DNA from: Pleomorphovibrio marinus | GTDB taxonomy: Bacteria > Bacteroidota > Bacteroidia > Cytophagales > Cyclobacteriaceae | Direction: 5' to 3' | Length of the DNA stretch: 64,000 nucleotides | Assembly (NCBI RefSeq): GCF_003347495.1 | Contig: NZ_QCXY01000011.1 | Span: 1-64,000, forward strand | In this document: positions 34,355-43,097 of the stretch, in pieces | Layout of the letters: every line of letters begins with the position of its first letter | Numbering within the stretch: the first letter of the stretch is position 1 | Made by a program: the position numbers and the translations under genes | Notes under the pieces: generated by a model | The model's input: only the letters and a program-made list of their open reading frames with translations | Told to the model about the DNA's origin: nothing | Databases searched by the model: none

Positions 34355-35293
34355 TTAACTTATACTGTTTCGAGCAATCTCTCGCATTTTCGTATTACTA
34401 AATTTATCTAACCAAGATTCAAAATCAGAACTCCCATTTAGATAGCTCTTAGAGAATAATACATAATCCTTCCAATAATCATCTAGGTTATTCATATATG
34501 ATTTTGATGTTTTTGTGCCAAATTCTTTAGAGACCAAGTTAAGTGTTTCACTATTAAATTCCTTTATTTTAGGCATCTCAATTGGTTCCTGCTTACCCTC
34601 ATAAAGATACTGATAAGCCGAGGTATGATGTTCTTCATAAATATGCATTGATGTAGCACAATGTGTGTAATTTCCAATTGGAATATTAGTTCTAATAGAA
34701 ATTAATTCCTGTAACATAGTGAAACAAAATAAATCATGGGGTAGGCCCAAATATGCATCATTACTTCTCATGTAACAGGTTACATTTAATTTGGACTCTC
34801 TAACATAAAAATGTAAACCTATTGTGCAAGGTGGGCTGTGGTGCTTTTTCTGACGAACTTTATAATCTACTTTTTCACTTATACACATATATGCGTGTTT
34901 CGTTATCTTTCTTTCTAATATTTGTTCGATAACTCGTTCAAATTGCGATTGTTGACCGTTTTCTGATTCAAATATTTTTGGTCCATAAGCTCCTAATATT
35001 CTGTTGTTCTCTTGTTCTTCACGGCCGTAGGCAGAAATGTAAGGTTTAATATAATCTCTATCACCACTTTTGGACAAAAACCAGGCAAACTCTGCAAACT
35101 TGCTTTGAACAAGACTTCTGTGCAGAGACATAGATGTACGTACTCTAGGATTTGTGAGTGTAGCTGAATAATTTAAAAGTTCCTTAAACCTACCCCGTTT
35201 TCCATCAATTTCGACCCCATCTTTAAGGATGTTGGTATAAGTAACATATAGCAAATCGTCTAGCGAAATAAATTCAGTTGGTCTATTCAACAT
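34355..35293 (-). CDS. Thymidylate-synthase-family enzyme, predicted dCMP (hydroxy)methyltransferase
   Basis: A 312-residue protein. The alignment to thymidylate synthase is unusually clean, with a constant offset of 10 from E. coli ThyA: catalytic Cys156 in PPCTIGLHFYV (ThyA C146), Glu68 in AEFAWFL (E58), Arg176-Ser177 and Asp179 in YMRSNDAYLGLP (R166, S167, D169), and His217/Tyr219 in MHIYEEH (H207/Y209). The residue equal to ThyA Asn177 is Asp187 (LGLPHD). Asn-to-Asp here is the hallmark of phage dCMP hydroxymethylases, so dCMP rather than dUMP is the predicted substrate. No Trp is seen at about the place of ThyA W80. A chromosomal ThyA elsewhere presumably makes dTMP. Confidence 0.8.
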   Translation of the reverse strand: MLNRPTEFISLDDLLYVTYTNILKDGVEIDGKRGRFKELLNYSATLTNPRVRTSMSLHRSLVQSKFAEFAWFLSKSGDRDYIKPYISAYGREEQENNRILGAYGPKIFESENGQQSQFERVIEQILERKITKHAYMCISEKVDYKVRQKKHHSPPCTIGLHFYVRESKLNVTCYMRSNDAYLGLPHDLFCFTMLQELISIRTNIPIGNYTHCATSMHIYEEHHTSAYQYLYEGKQEPIEMPKIKEFNSETLNLVSKEFGTKTSKSYMNNLDDYWKDYVLFSKSYLNGSSDFESWLDKFSNTKMREIARNSIS

Positions 35294-35400
35294 TTCAATT
35301 TTGGATGGTTAGTTCCAGATTATTTCAAAAATAACTAAAATATATAAATATTAAAATCATCTGATGCTCAAAGTATAATCAGAGATATTAAAATATCTTT

Positions 35401-35595
35401 TTATCTGGGATTTTTCTTCTTTAATAAGCCTGCAAAAACCTTTCTCTTTTTGTCGCGTTTGCTTAGGCTCTTACCATCTTCACGCAAATTGAGTTGTTCG
35501 TAATCTATATCAAAAATCCTATTTCCTTCATATCCTCCATAAATAGCCGCATAAACGTATTCGCCAAAATGTGCCCAATTATTGTTGCATTCCAA
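35401..35595 (-). CDS. Small hypothetical protein
   Basis: A 64-residue frame. It has a compact N-terminal portion (NNWAHFGEYVYAAIYGGYEG) and a very basic C-terminal tail (KSLSKRDKKRKVFAGLLKKK), which suggests a nucleic-acid-binding or truncated protein. No family recognised. It is followed on its 5' side by the strongly structured intergenic region, so it may be the cargo of the same element. It could equally be the tail of a longer lost gene. Confidence 0.35.
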   Translation of the reverse strand: MECNNNWAHFGEYVYAAIYGGYEGNRIFDIDYEQLNLREDGKSLSKRDKKRKVFAGLLKKKNPR

Positions 35596-35599
35596 ATCT

Positions 35600-35930
35600 C
35601 ATGATGCAGAGGCCTTGGCCTGCCAAAATACCCGGTCGTGAACTAGCTACTGTGCGGCTTTTAGGGGATTATTTTGGCTAAGGTTTTTGAATACTTTTGG
35701 GCCAATGCCAAAAGTATTTGCCAGCCCGGCACGAGTCCAACGCGAATTAAAGACAAAAAACCTGAGAGCCATAAAGGCTCGTGCAAGTTACCAAGGAGGC
35801 ATTAGCAAAAAAGTGTATCACAGGCAAAATCCTGACGCTTGAGAATTTAGTTTTTGTGAAGGTATTGACTATTTGCACAGATACTGAGTAAGCAACGACC
35901 GTGGAACTGATTGTAAAATCATTATTTTGT
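35600..35930. other. Strongly structured intergenic region, candidate ncRNA or recombination site
   Basis: No reading frame of substance. Perfect or long inverted repeats are nested here: AATACTTTTGG-gccaatg-CCAAAAGTATT (35690-35718), GCACGAG at 35729-35735 pairing with CTCGTGC at 35778-35784, GAGCC-ataaa-GGCTC inside the latter, and GCCAAAAT near 35625 with ATTTTGGC near 35670. The GC content and order contrast with the AT-rich flanks. A folded RNA, or an integron-attC-like or transposon-end structure, are the alternatives. Confidence 0.45.
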
Positions 35931-35990
35931 TATATAATTTACATTATGTTAAATTAAAAATATGACAATACCTCTTACTAATGAAACCTG

Positions 35991-36236
35991 CTAAACCAAT
36001 CGGTGTTCTTTCCCCTCTTTATGCTGTTGGATTGATTTTTCCAGACGTTGCCTATTTGGCTTGGTGGACACAAGGTGAAGTGTTTCATTTATGGAGTTAT
36101 ACTCAACTTCTGATATTATTACAACTGCACGCTGACCACTTTTTCTGGGAACGATAATCGTTCCTGAATCCTTGGATACGTAGTTAAGATGCATTTTCAT
36201 GGACTTACGCAATTCGGTCATTGTTATGGTTTTCAT
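35991..36236 (-). CDS. Phd/YefM-family antitoxin, orphan
   Basis: An 81-residue protein starting MKTITMTELRKSMKMHLNYV, the DNA-binding beta/helix of YefM. IVPRKSGQRAVVIISEVEYNS is the dimer part, and the tail (RQRLEKSIQQHKEGKEHRL) is the toxin-binding arm. In the usual order a YoeB/Doc toxin should follow downstream, but the space below 35990 holds only the structured region, so the toxin is lost. It may still repress its own promoter or serve as a decoy for related toxins. Confidence 0.8.
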   Translation of the reverse strand: MKTITMTELRKSMKMHLNYVSKDSGTIIVPRKSGQRAVVIISEVEYNSINETLHLVSTKPNRQRLEKSIQQHKEGKEHRLV

Positions 36237-36273
36237 CGGACTAAATTTTATTGTTGGAATTTAATCAATTAAT

Positions 36274-36573
36274 CTATTGAGATTCAAATTGCTTTATTTT
36301 TGGTGGATTCTCTTTAAACTGCTTTTCTGCTTTCCTCAGATCATGTGACAGCTGCATCCTTAACCAGAAATCTGCATTTCCTCCAAAGACTTTGGCAAGC
36401 CTAAGTGACATATTTGGTGTGATAGAAGCCTTTTCATTCAAAATGTTTGATAAAGTTGGACGGGTAACCCCAAGCAGCTCAGCCGCCTTGCCAATAGTCA
36501 ATCGATTGGCACGAATCACTTCTTCCTTTAAAACCTCCCCAGGGTGTGTATTGTGTTCTATTCCACGTTTCAT
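36274..36573 (-). CDS. higA: HigA-family antitoxin
   Basis: A 99-residue protein. The start MKRGIEHNTHPGEVLKEEVI and the HTH (LTIGKAAELLGVTRPTLSNIL, then KASITPNMSLRLAKVFGGNADFWLRMQ) are diagnostic for HigA antitoxins of the HigBA family. It follows the toxin gene by 13 bases, the reversed order (toxin first) that is usual for HigBA. It binds DNA as a dimer and neutralises HigB. The pair appears intact. Confidence 0.92.
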   Translation of the reverse strand: MKRGIEHNTHPGEVLKEEVIRANRLTIGKAAELLGVTRPTLSNILNEKASITPNMSLRLAKVFGGNADFWLRMQLSHDLRKAEKQFKENPPKIKQFESQ

Positions 36574-36586
36574 ATGCTATTTATAT

Positions 36587-36871
36587 TTAGTGTGTATCAA
36601 TATAGGTTAGATCATAAGCCTTACCATCCTCAAATCTGAACAGTATCCGATAGTTTCCGGTGATATCCATACTCCAATATCCCTGAAGATCTCCTTTTAA
36701 TTGCTGCGGTCTCATTCCCCTGAAAGGCAACAGATCCTGCGGTACATCTTTTAAATTATCTATGATATCCAGTACCCTCCGGATCTTCTTGACCTGTACG
36801 GAAGGCAAAGCTTTGCTGTTGCCTGTTTCCCAGAACAGCTTTAAGCCTTTATGTTTAAATGATTCTATCAT
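36587..36871 (-). CDS. higB: HigB/RelE-family toxin
   Basis: A 94-residue protein with the HigB pattern: MIESFKHKGLKLFWETGN at the N-terminus, LPFRGMRPQQLKGDLQGYWS, and ITGNYRILFRFEDGKAYDLTYIDTH at the end. It is a ribosome-dependent mRNA endonuclease, with catalytic His/Arg/Tyr residues in the last strand and loop. It is first in the operon and followed by higA. The three TA modules near 32-37 kb mark the right border of the accessory island. Confidence 0.92.
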   Translation of the reverse strand: MIESFKHKGLKLFWETGNSKALPSVQVKKIRRVLDIIDNLKDVPQDLLPFRGMRPQQLKGDLQGYWSMDITGNYRILFRFEDGKAYDLTYIDTH

Positions 36872-37092
36872 TCATTTTGTCTAGTGTAAATATACACCTT
36901 ACATTTTAAAAATTCATCATTTAATTATAATTCCTTTAGCTGGTTTGCAGGAGAAGTTCCCAGTAAATTCATACTATTTTTGCTAATATTCTATTCACCC
37001 ACCACCCCATTGTCGATTAATACCGGTTCCTGGCCCTTGGTTAAATCGAAGAAAGGGACGTTCCAAAGATGTGAATTTATTGGTTTCTCTGA

Positions 37093-37914
37093 TCATCGGT
37101 AAACAAACACCTCTCCCGAACTGCTCCCTACCGGATACCCGCTTTCCGAATCGTAATCATAATCAAAACTTCGCTCCGGATGATCCGCTGCATCTGGACT
37201 GATCGCTGTAACCGAAATGCGAACAATGTTGTTGGGATTGCTAAAAATGCCTGGATTCCCGGTGGCTGCCAATACTCGGTACGGATTGGGATTGCTATCA
37301 AAGGCATATTGCGTCCGTGTCATGTGAATGGTCTCTCCCTCCTGCAGTACATAGTAGTTTTCTTCGGTCAGGTTTCCTTTCCCATCATAGCCATAAGTCC
37401 AATACTGTCGGAGCACTTCTTCCCCGTCATACAAATTCATTCGTTCCACAAAACCATCCGTTCCGTAAACAAAGGCACGTGTGGAACGCAATTCATCTTG
37501 AGGTGAAAAAAAATACGCTATCCGCTCAATTTTGCCTGCTTCGTCATAAACATAGGTGGAATGGCCGCTTATCCCATGCTTTTCTGGATCGGCCCAATCC
37601 CTCTCCCCGTCAATTGGCATATAGGAGCGAAAGCTATCCGGAGAAACAGTAACCTCCTCCCTCGCCAATTGACCCTGGGCATCATAATGGTAACCGCGGT
37701 AGAACATGGAACTGCTAAAAGTACGAATACGTCCCTGGTTGTCGTAGTCCAGAAGTTCACTTGGTTTGCCTTCCATCTCTACCCGCTGCAATAAGGGGCC
37801 ATCCACTGATGGAAGAAAAGGATCTTTTTCCTCCAGACAACCAAAAAAGGAAGCTAACAATATAAAAGCCCCGATTCTATAAAATGGTATGCCTATTGTT
37901 TCCACATTCAGCAA
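37093..37914 (-). CDS. YD-repeat-like lipoprotein
   Basis: A 273-residue protein. The signal sequence ends in ASFFGCLEEKD, a lipobox. The body is made of tyrosine-rich YD/RHS-like strands (LLDYDNQGRIRTF, GYHYDAQGQLAREEV, TYVYDEAGKIERIAYFF, WTYGYDGKGNLTEENYY). The short size and lack of an RHS core or toxin end suggest a surface or outer-membrane binding protein rather than a toxin. It is divergent from the phosphatase gene, with a 204-base gap that should hold both promoters. Confidence 0.75.
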   Translation of the reverse strand: MLNVETIGIPFYRIGAFILLASFFGCLEEKDPFLPSVDGPLLQRVEMEGKPSELLDYDNQGRIRTFSSSMFYRGYHYDAQGQLAREEVTVSPDSFRSYMPIDGERDWADPEKHGISGHSTYVYDEAGKIERIAYFFSPQDELRSTRAFVYGTDGFVERMNLYDGEEVLRQYWTYGYDGKGNLTEENYYVLQEGETIHMTRTQYAFDSNPNPYRVLAATGNPGIFSNPNNIVRISVTAISPDAADHPERSFDYDYDSESGYPVGSSSGEVFVYR

Positions 37915-38118
37915 ATTTTGTTTTTCATTACTAAAAGTAGATAACCTAAATGATTAATGCAAAAATAGAGATCGAAATAATCTACTCGAATTAATGGTTA
38001 TAATCGAATACTTTGCAACCATACGATCGCTTAAAAACAATAGAGAGATCATTTTACTATCGAGGGCAATAGACCATCTTCCCCCTAATTCGGTATATTT
38101 ACCAAAAACCCTTAATCC

Positions 38119-39450
38119 ATGGTTTCCCTTTTTACCACCACTCATTGGTTACGCTTCTTTGTCTTTCAGCTATTGTGCACCTGCCTTTGTGCAGGTACCA
38201 TCGCCCAAACGGAACCCGTTAGCTTGGTCCTCACCTGGCAGCAGGATCCCACCCGCACCATGACCGTCGACTGGCATACACATCCCGAAGACCAGGCGCT
38301 ATCCCTGCTCTATTACAGAAACGGCCCCGATGAGGACTGGCGAGAACTTAAGGCCGCTAAACATGAATTCCCCCACTCCGACCGCAGCATCCACCGCGTG
38401 GAAATCACCGGCCTTGAACCAGGAACCAACTATGAATTTCGTGTAGGGGAATTCAGCCGGGTGTACAATTTCAATACCCTACCGACCAACAACCGGGAAC
38501 CCTTGCGTTTTGCCGCCGGTGGGGATACTTCCCATGGGGACATGTTCCGCCAAATGAACGAGGCCGCCATGAAATATGATCCGGAATTCATAGTCTGGGG
38601 CGGGGACCTGGCCTATGCCAACGGAATGGCTGAAAACCTGGACCGATGGATCAGCTGGTTTGAAAGGGTGAAAACGGACCTTATCACTCCCGAGGGACGG
38701 GTGGTACCCATCATCGTGGGCATTGGCAACCACGATGTGATCAACCACCATTATCCCGGATCGGAAACTGCCATTGGGGAGACGGAAAGCATGCCTGCCT
38801 TTATCGCCAAAGTGAAAAAAGGGGAAATGGAAGAACCCACGGATGAAATGAGGTTGGAAAAAGGCCCCTTCTTCTACAGGCTGTTCGCCTTTCCGGGACA
38901 ACCTGGCTATGGTGCGTTGGATATTGGGGATTACCTCTCACTGATCATTCTGGATAGTTCCCACAGCAACTTGATCAGTGGCACACAGACAGAATGGCTC
39001 AAAGAAGTATTGGCATCAAGGCAAGGAAGACCACATATCATCCCTGTTTACCACAAACCCGCCTACCCATCCCATAGGGTTCAACCCGGTGGCACCCGTA
39101 ACCAGTTCTGGTCGGAACAGGTCTTGCAGCATTGGGTGCCCCTATTCGAAAAACATGGTGTCCGTGTGGCCCTGGAAAATGATGACCACACCTACAAGCG
39201 TACCTATCCCCTGCGTGGAGACCAAGTGGATCCCAATGGCATTGTCTATATCGGAGATGGTTCCTGGGGCGTGGGCAAAAGGGAACCCAAAACCCCCGAA
39301 GAAGTATGGTACCTGTACAAATCTGCCCAGGAAAATTCTGCCATAATTGTGACCTTGCACGGCCCCCACCAGCATTTTCTGATGATCAATGAGACGGGGA
39401 AAATTATTGACGAGTATCCTGAAACTCTTAAGGTCAATAATATTGAATAG
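38119..39450 (+). CDS. Purple-acid-phosphatase-like metallophosphoesterase, secreted
   Basis: A 443-residue protein with a signal peptide (FFVFQLLCTCLCAGTIAQ). Residues 35-110 form the N-terminal fibronectin-like domain of purple acid phosphatases (LVLTWQQDPTRTMTVDWHT, GLEPGTNYEFRVG). The metallophos core shows GGDTSHG, WGGDLAYANG and GIGNHDV (metal ligands), VYHKPAYPSH, and late ENDDHTYKRT. The usual GHxH is ENDDHTY here. It should hydrolyse phosphomonoesters in the periplasm or outside. Gene stands alone; a bidirectional terminator lies 360 bases downstream. Confidence 0.88.
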   Translation: MVSLFTTTHWLRFFVFQLLCTCLCAGTIAQTEPVSLVLTWQQDPTRTMTVDWHTHPEDQALSLLYYRNGPDEDWRELKAAKHEFPHSDRSIHRVEITGLEPGTNYEFRVGEFSRVYNFNTLPTNNREPLRFAAGGDTSHGDMFRQMNEAAMKYDPEFIVWGGDLAYANGMAENLDRWISWFERVKTDLITPEGRVVPIIVGIGNHDVINHHYPGSETAIGETESMPAFIAKVKKGEMEEPTDEMRLEKGPFFYRLFAFPGQPGYGALDIGDYLSLIILDSSHSNLISGTQTEWLKEVLASRQGRPHIIPVYHKPAYPSHRVQPGGTRNQFWSEQVLQHWVPLFEKHGVRVALENDDHTYKRTYPLRGDQVDPNGIVYIGDGSWGVGKREPKTPEEVWYLYKSAQENSAIIVTLHGPHQHFLMINETGKIIDEYPETLKVNNIE

Positions 39451-39504
39451 GTATAAACCTGCCAAGTCTGATTGAGAATTATTCAAAAATCAGATTAAAA
39501 CAAC

Positions 39505-39700
39505 AATAAACCCTGCGCGGGCTGGAGTTGGGTCGAGGATTCCTGTGGACAACAGGCAGAAGCAGCAAAAATAATATCACCCCTTCTGGGGTTAGGGTTC
39601 ATTTATTATCTTGGTTTTCTATAGTACTATCACCCCTACCGGGGTTGGATTTCGTACCTTGGTTGGTAGGGTATGGTTATGGTATTATTTTTCCATCAGA
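39505..39700. repeat. R3-type short hairpin repeats
   Basis: The 400-base gap 39451-39851 contains no supported gene. It has ACCCC-ttct-GGGGTT near 39579-39594 (the exact reverse complement of the unit at 168-183), ACCCC-tacc-GGGGTT near 39632-39646, and repeated TATCACCCCT..CCGGGGTT modules. It looks like the same REP-like family as the left end of the window. Confidence 0.55.
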
Positions 39701-39811
39701 AATTGAAACCCTGTTGGGATTTTGTTCAATACATGAATATAGACACCTTCTTTCCCCGTGTAGATCGAGATCAGTTTTTTGACCACATTCCTTTATTGGC
39801 TGTATAGTAAA

Positions 39812-39837
39812 AAAGCGGTTCGTTTCTGAACCGCTTT
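39812..39837. terminator. Bidirectional rho-independent terminator
   Basis: AAAGCGGTTC-gtttct-GAACCGCTTT is a perfect 10-base stem flanked by A-rich sequence on the left and T/A-rich on the right. It sits 15 bases past the stop of the convergent 1081-residue gene and serves both that gene and the phosphatase gene. Confidence 0.8.
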
Positions 39838-39851
39838 AAACTAAATTTTTA

Positions 39852-42800
39852 TTATCTGCTTGCCGTAGGACTTTCCATGGGATGTTCTTGAAGTAACTCC
39901 TCTGGAGAGTAAAACCCTTTTTTCTCGGAGGTTTCCTCCCTGACTTGGGCCACTTTTTCCGGGCTCACCGGAGCCGCTTTATTGCCAAAGGAATTCCTTA
40001 CATAGGTAGCCACGGCAGCTACTTCCTTGTCGTTTAGCATTCCGGCATAAGGTGTCATGGGGACTTGGCCGGGATACTCTTTTCCCAATACCTCTATAGG
40101 TCCCATAAGGCCATGCAGTATAATCTTAATCAACCTTTCTTGGCTGCCTACGACCCACCTAGTGCCTGCTAATGGCGGAAAGCCTGATGCCGATAGGCCT
40201 TTACCGTCCTCTTGGTGGCAGGTGACACAAAAACCTTCCTGACTATAAATCGTTTTGCCCATTTGGAACAGGGTGAGGTCCTCCCCTTTTAGATCCGTGT
40301 CGGGTTTTGCCTCTGCTTTTGCCTCTTCTAGTGACTTACTCTGAAATTCTATGCTTCCACTAGCACTGATTTTTACTGAGCCCACAGACAAGTCATTGAG
40401 GTGGGCCAAGGAAGTTTCGAAAGGCTTTATCATCCAATCATCCATGGGATGTTCGTTAGCCACTTCCAGGATTTCGATCCCGGCCTCTTTGTCTAGCCAA
40501 GATGCAGCCACAATCGCTTCCAGCCTAACCCTGCCATGTTCGTCTGAGGCTGCCTTTTTAAGCAAATCGACTTGGTTTTCAACCTGATGCTCCACATAGC
40601 GCAATACTCTGGCAGCCGCTGCCCTGGCCTTGAAATCTTCGGCATTAAGCATTTGCTCGAGCAAATCCTTATCTACTTTATTCAATCCCCAAGTCACCCA
40701 AAGTGCTTCCAATACCCTGTGCTCGAATAGGGGGTCGCTGCGATCCAAGTTGGCTACCCAGTTTTTCAATTTAGTAGTAACTTCCTGTACATCCCTGCCC
40801 CTAAGCTCTCTTCTTGTCCGATACCGCGCCCTGAATTCCGGCAGCTTAAGGTTCTCCAATAGTTCTTCCACGCTGGCTCCGTCAATTTTTGCAGGGGTAA
40901 CCAAGGGTCTGGAGGGATAGGTGACCCTATAGACCCTTCCATGCACGTGATCCCTAAGCGGATCCCTGGCATTGTGTTGCATATGCCCAACAAGGACGTT
41001 GTGCCAGTCTATGAAATAGAGGGATCCATCGGGTGCAAACTCCATATCCACCGGACGGAAGTTGCGGTCCTCCCCTATCACCAGGTCTTGCCTGTGCCTG
41101 CTTTTGTATCCCGTACCGTCATCTTCCATCACATGTTGTTTCATACCCAAAAAGCCTATGGTATTATTGATCAGCAAATCCCCCTGATGTTCGTCAGGAA
41201 AATGCCTGCTGGACACAAATTCCAGACCTGAGGTGGGCCTTACCCTATGATCATCTTCAATCAGGTTGGCACCCTTGTGGGTGGCTTCCCCATAGCGGGG
41301 CTTTACAGAACCCGGCATCATCCACCTTACATCAGGCCCTGATGTCTCAGCAAAGAAATTTTGTCCCCAATCGTCGAAAGCTATGCCCCAGGGATTGGGA
41401 ATAGGAAGCTGGGCCGTTCGTTCCAGGTGTTTTCTGGCAGGATTATAGCGATAAAAACCACCATTAGTGGCCCTTACAGGTCCATAGGGGGTTTCTACAT
41501 TGGTATGTAGAAATACACCTTCGCCCATATAAATGGCCCCAGAAGGGTCTGCGACAAAGGCACTGATATTGTGATGGGTGTCATGATCGTCAAATCCACT
41601 CAAAAGTATTTCCTTGGTATCTGCCCTGTCATCACCGTCTAAATCTCTCAAAATAACCAAGTTGGTTCCCTGTGATACATAAACTCCTTCTGGGGCAATT
41701 TCCAATCCTATTGGCAGATGAAGGCCATCCGCAAAAACAGTCTGTTTATCTGCTTTGCCGTCTCCATTGGTGTCTTCTAGTATAATTATCTTGTCATTGG
41801 GTTTGGGATCCCCTGGTTTATAATGGGGATAGCTGGGCATACAGGCCACCCAAAGTCTTCCCTTGTTGTCAAAGGTCATTTGTACGGGATTAGCCAAATC
41901 CGGAAAATCATCCTCAGAGGCAAAAAGCTCCAACTTATATCCCTCGGGCACCTTTAATTGATCCAATGCTTCCTGGCCATATAGATATTCTGTACTTCCG
42001 TTTTTCTGTGGGTTATAATTCGTTTCCACGGGGGGCAATTCCCGGGTTTGGGCATCTGCGGCCACCAGGTCAAAGTCCTCCCCTTTTGCCGCCTTCCATA
42101 TGGCTTGGTCTCTGTTGTCCGTCATTTGGCGGATTTTCTCCAGTTCATAAGGGTAGTTGTCCGGGCCAAACGGATTATATCGCCTTCCGAATACATGCAC
42201 CCCATTTGGAATCTTGTAGTCGTTGTGCCACATCCAGTTCTTTTCCAACACTGCTGCATGGATTTGGTCCCTCTGTTTTGCTGCCCTTGCCTTGGTCTTT
42301 CCAAACAACTTATCGACCAAAAAAGCGGAAAACTGCTTATATCCCTCATCGGAAAATTGAAACCCATCTATGGTTAAATAATCCTTGTTACTCTTGTACC
42401 AGGATTGCGAGGGACCAAAGGCATCAATAAAGAAAACCTGGTTACGCTCACAGACCTCCTTCATGGCATCCGTATATAATTTAAGGTTTTCGTTTTCCTT
42501 TTTTCCATTGGGAAGGTCAAGGTCTGCGCTAAGATCCTCAAAAGCAATGGGAGATACCAAAGCAAGCTGTGGGGGGTATTCCCCGTTGTAATTTTGACCT
42601 TTTGTGTGTTCTATAAAGGCTTCCAGTTCTTCTTTGTACCGTTCCACTCCTTCCAAGCCGTCAAAACTTTCGCTGTATCCAAAAAATCCCACAATGATAT
42701 CTGCTTTGTGACGGGAAAGCCATTCATCCGGGTATTCAAGATGACCTTCACTTCCGGAATTGGTAGTATATTCTGCCTTCTGAAACTGCTCAGCACCCGG

Positions 42801-43097
42801 AAAAGCCCAGGGGGTATTTCTTCCGGAATGGGGCCTAAAACCCGGCGTGTCTCCGGGAACACACATATTCCTAATATACAAAGTGGAGTCGGGAAAGCGC
42901 ACATGCAATTCTGTCTCGAAGTGGCCGAACTCCATCATTCTGGATCCTAGATTATTGCCGATTAACATAATCCTGTTATTCTTCCTGAGGTCAAGTGTAT
43001 CCTCTTCAGGACCACAGGAATATAAGAGGGCACCTAAAGTAAAAAAACAAGCTATTTTCGATAACCTGGTGACCACTGGGATTGGGTTTATAAACAT
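39852..43097 (-). CDS. SGNH-like, sorbosone-dehydrogenase-like, HEAT and cytochrome c lipoprotein (PVC-type)
   Basis: A 1081-residue protein. The signal ends in GALLYSCGPEE, a lipobox. Order of domains: an SGNH-hydrolase-like part (about 40-270: RIMLIGNNLGSRMM, DIIVGFFGYSESFDG, TIDGFQFSDEGY), a six-bladed propeller of the PVC-type dehydrogenase family (about 380-760: FDNKGRLWVACMPSYPHY, VYVSQGTNLVILRDLDGDDR, IYMGEGVFLHTN), HEAT-like helices (about 770-900), then cytochrome c with CVTCH at 957-961 and a Met ligand in GQVPMTPYAGML. It may oxidise a sugar and pass electrons to its own haem. The SGNH catalytic Ser is not in a classical GDS motif. Confidence 0.9.
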   Translation of the reverse strand: MFINPIPVVTRLSKIACFFTLGALLYSCGPEEDTLDLRKNNRIMLIGNNLGSRMMEFGHFETELHVRFPDSTLYIRNMCVPGDTPGFRPHSGRNTPWAFPGAEQFQKAEYTTNSGSEGHLEYPDEWLSRHKADIIVGFFGYSESFDGLEGVERYKEELEAFIEHTKGQNYNGEYPPQLALVSPIAFEDLSADLDLPNGKKENENLKLYTDAMKEVCERNQVFFIDAFGPSQSWYKSNKDYLTIDGFQFSDEGYKQFSAFLVDKLFGKTKARAAKQRDQIHAAVLEKNWMWHNDYKIPNGVHVFGRRYNPFGPDNYPYELEKIRQMTDNRDQAIWKAAKGEDFDLVAADAQTRELPPVETNYNPQKNGSTEYLYGQEALDQLKVPEGYKLELFASEDDFPDLANPVQMTFDNKGRLWVACMPSYPHYKPGDPKPNDKIIILEDTNGDGKADKQTVFADGLHLPIGLEIAPEGVYVSQGTNLVILRDLDGDDRADTKEILLSGFDDHDTHHNISAFVADPSGAIYMGEGVFLHTNVETPYGPVRATNGGFYRYNPARKHLERTAQLPIPNPWGIAFDDWGQNFFAETSGPDVRWMMPGSVKPRYGEATHKGANLIEDDHRVRPTSGLEFVSSRHFPDEHQGDLLINNTIGFLGMKQHVMEDDGTGYKSRHRQDLVIGEDRNFRPVDMEFAPDGSLYFIDWHNVLVGHMQHNARDPLRDHVHGRVYRVTYPSRPLVTPAKIDGASVEELLENLKLPEFRARYRTRRELRGRDVQEVTTKLKNWVANLDRSDPLFEHRVLEALWVTWGLNKVDKDLLEQMLNAEDFKARAAAARVLRYVEHQVENQVDLLKKAASDEHGRVRLEAIVAASWLDKEAGIEILEVANEHPMDDWMIKPFETSLAHLNDLSVGSVKISASGSIEFQSKSLEEAKAEAKPDTDLKGEDLTLFQMGKTIYSQEGFCVTCHQEDGKGLSASGFPPLAGTRWVVGSQERLIKIILHGLMGPIEVLGKEYPGQVPMTPYAGMLNDKEVAAVATYVRNSFGNKAAPVSPEKVAQVREETSEKKGFYSPEELLQEHPMESPTASR

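Noticed and set aside
34355-35293. Housekeeping thymidylate synthase thyA
   Set aside because: Asp replaces the dUMP-specific Asn, the sequence is divergent and AT-rich, and it lies in a defence island next to a modified-base-type gene.
35641-35800. Repeats near 35.7 kb as a CRISPR array
   Set aside because: The repeats are inverted and not regularly spaced direct repeats; no cas gene is present in the window.
37093-37914. RHS polymorphic toxin
   Set aside because: YD-like strands are present but the protein is short, lacks the RHS core and a toxin tip, and has a lipoprotein signal.
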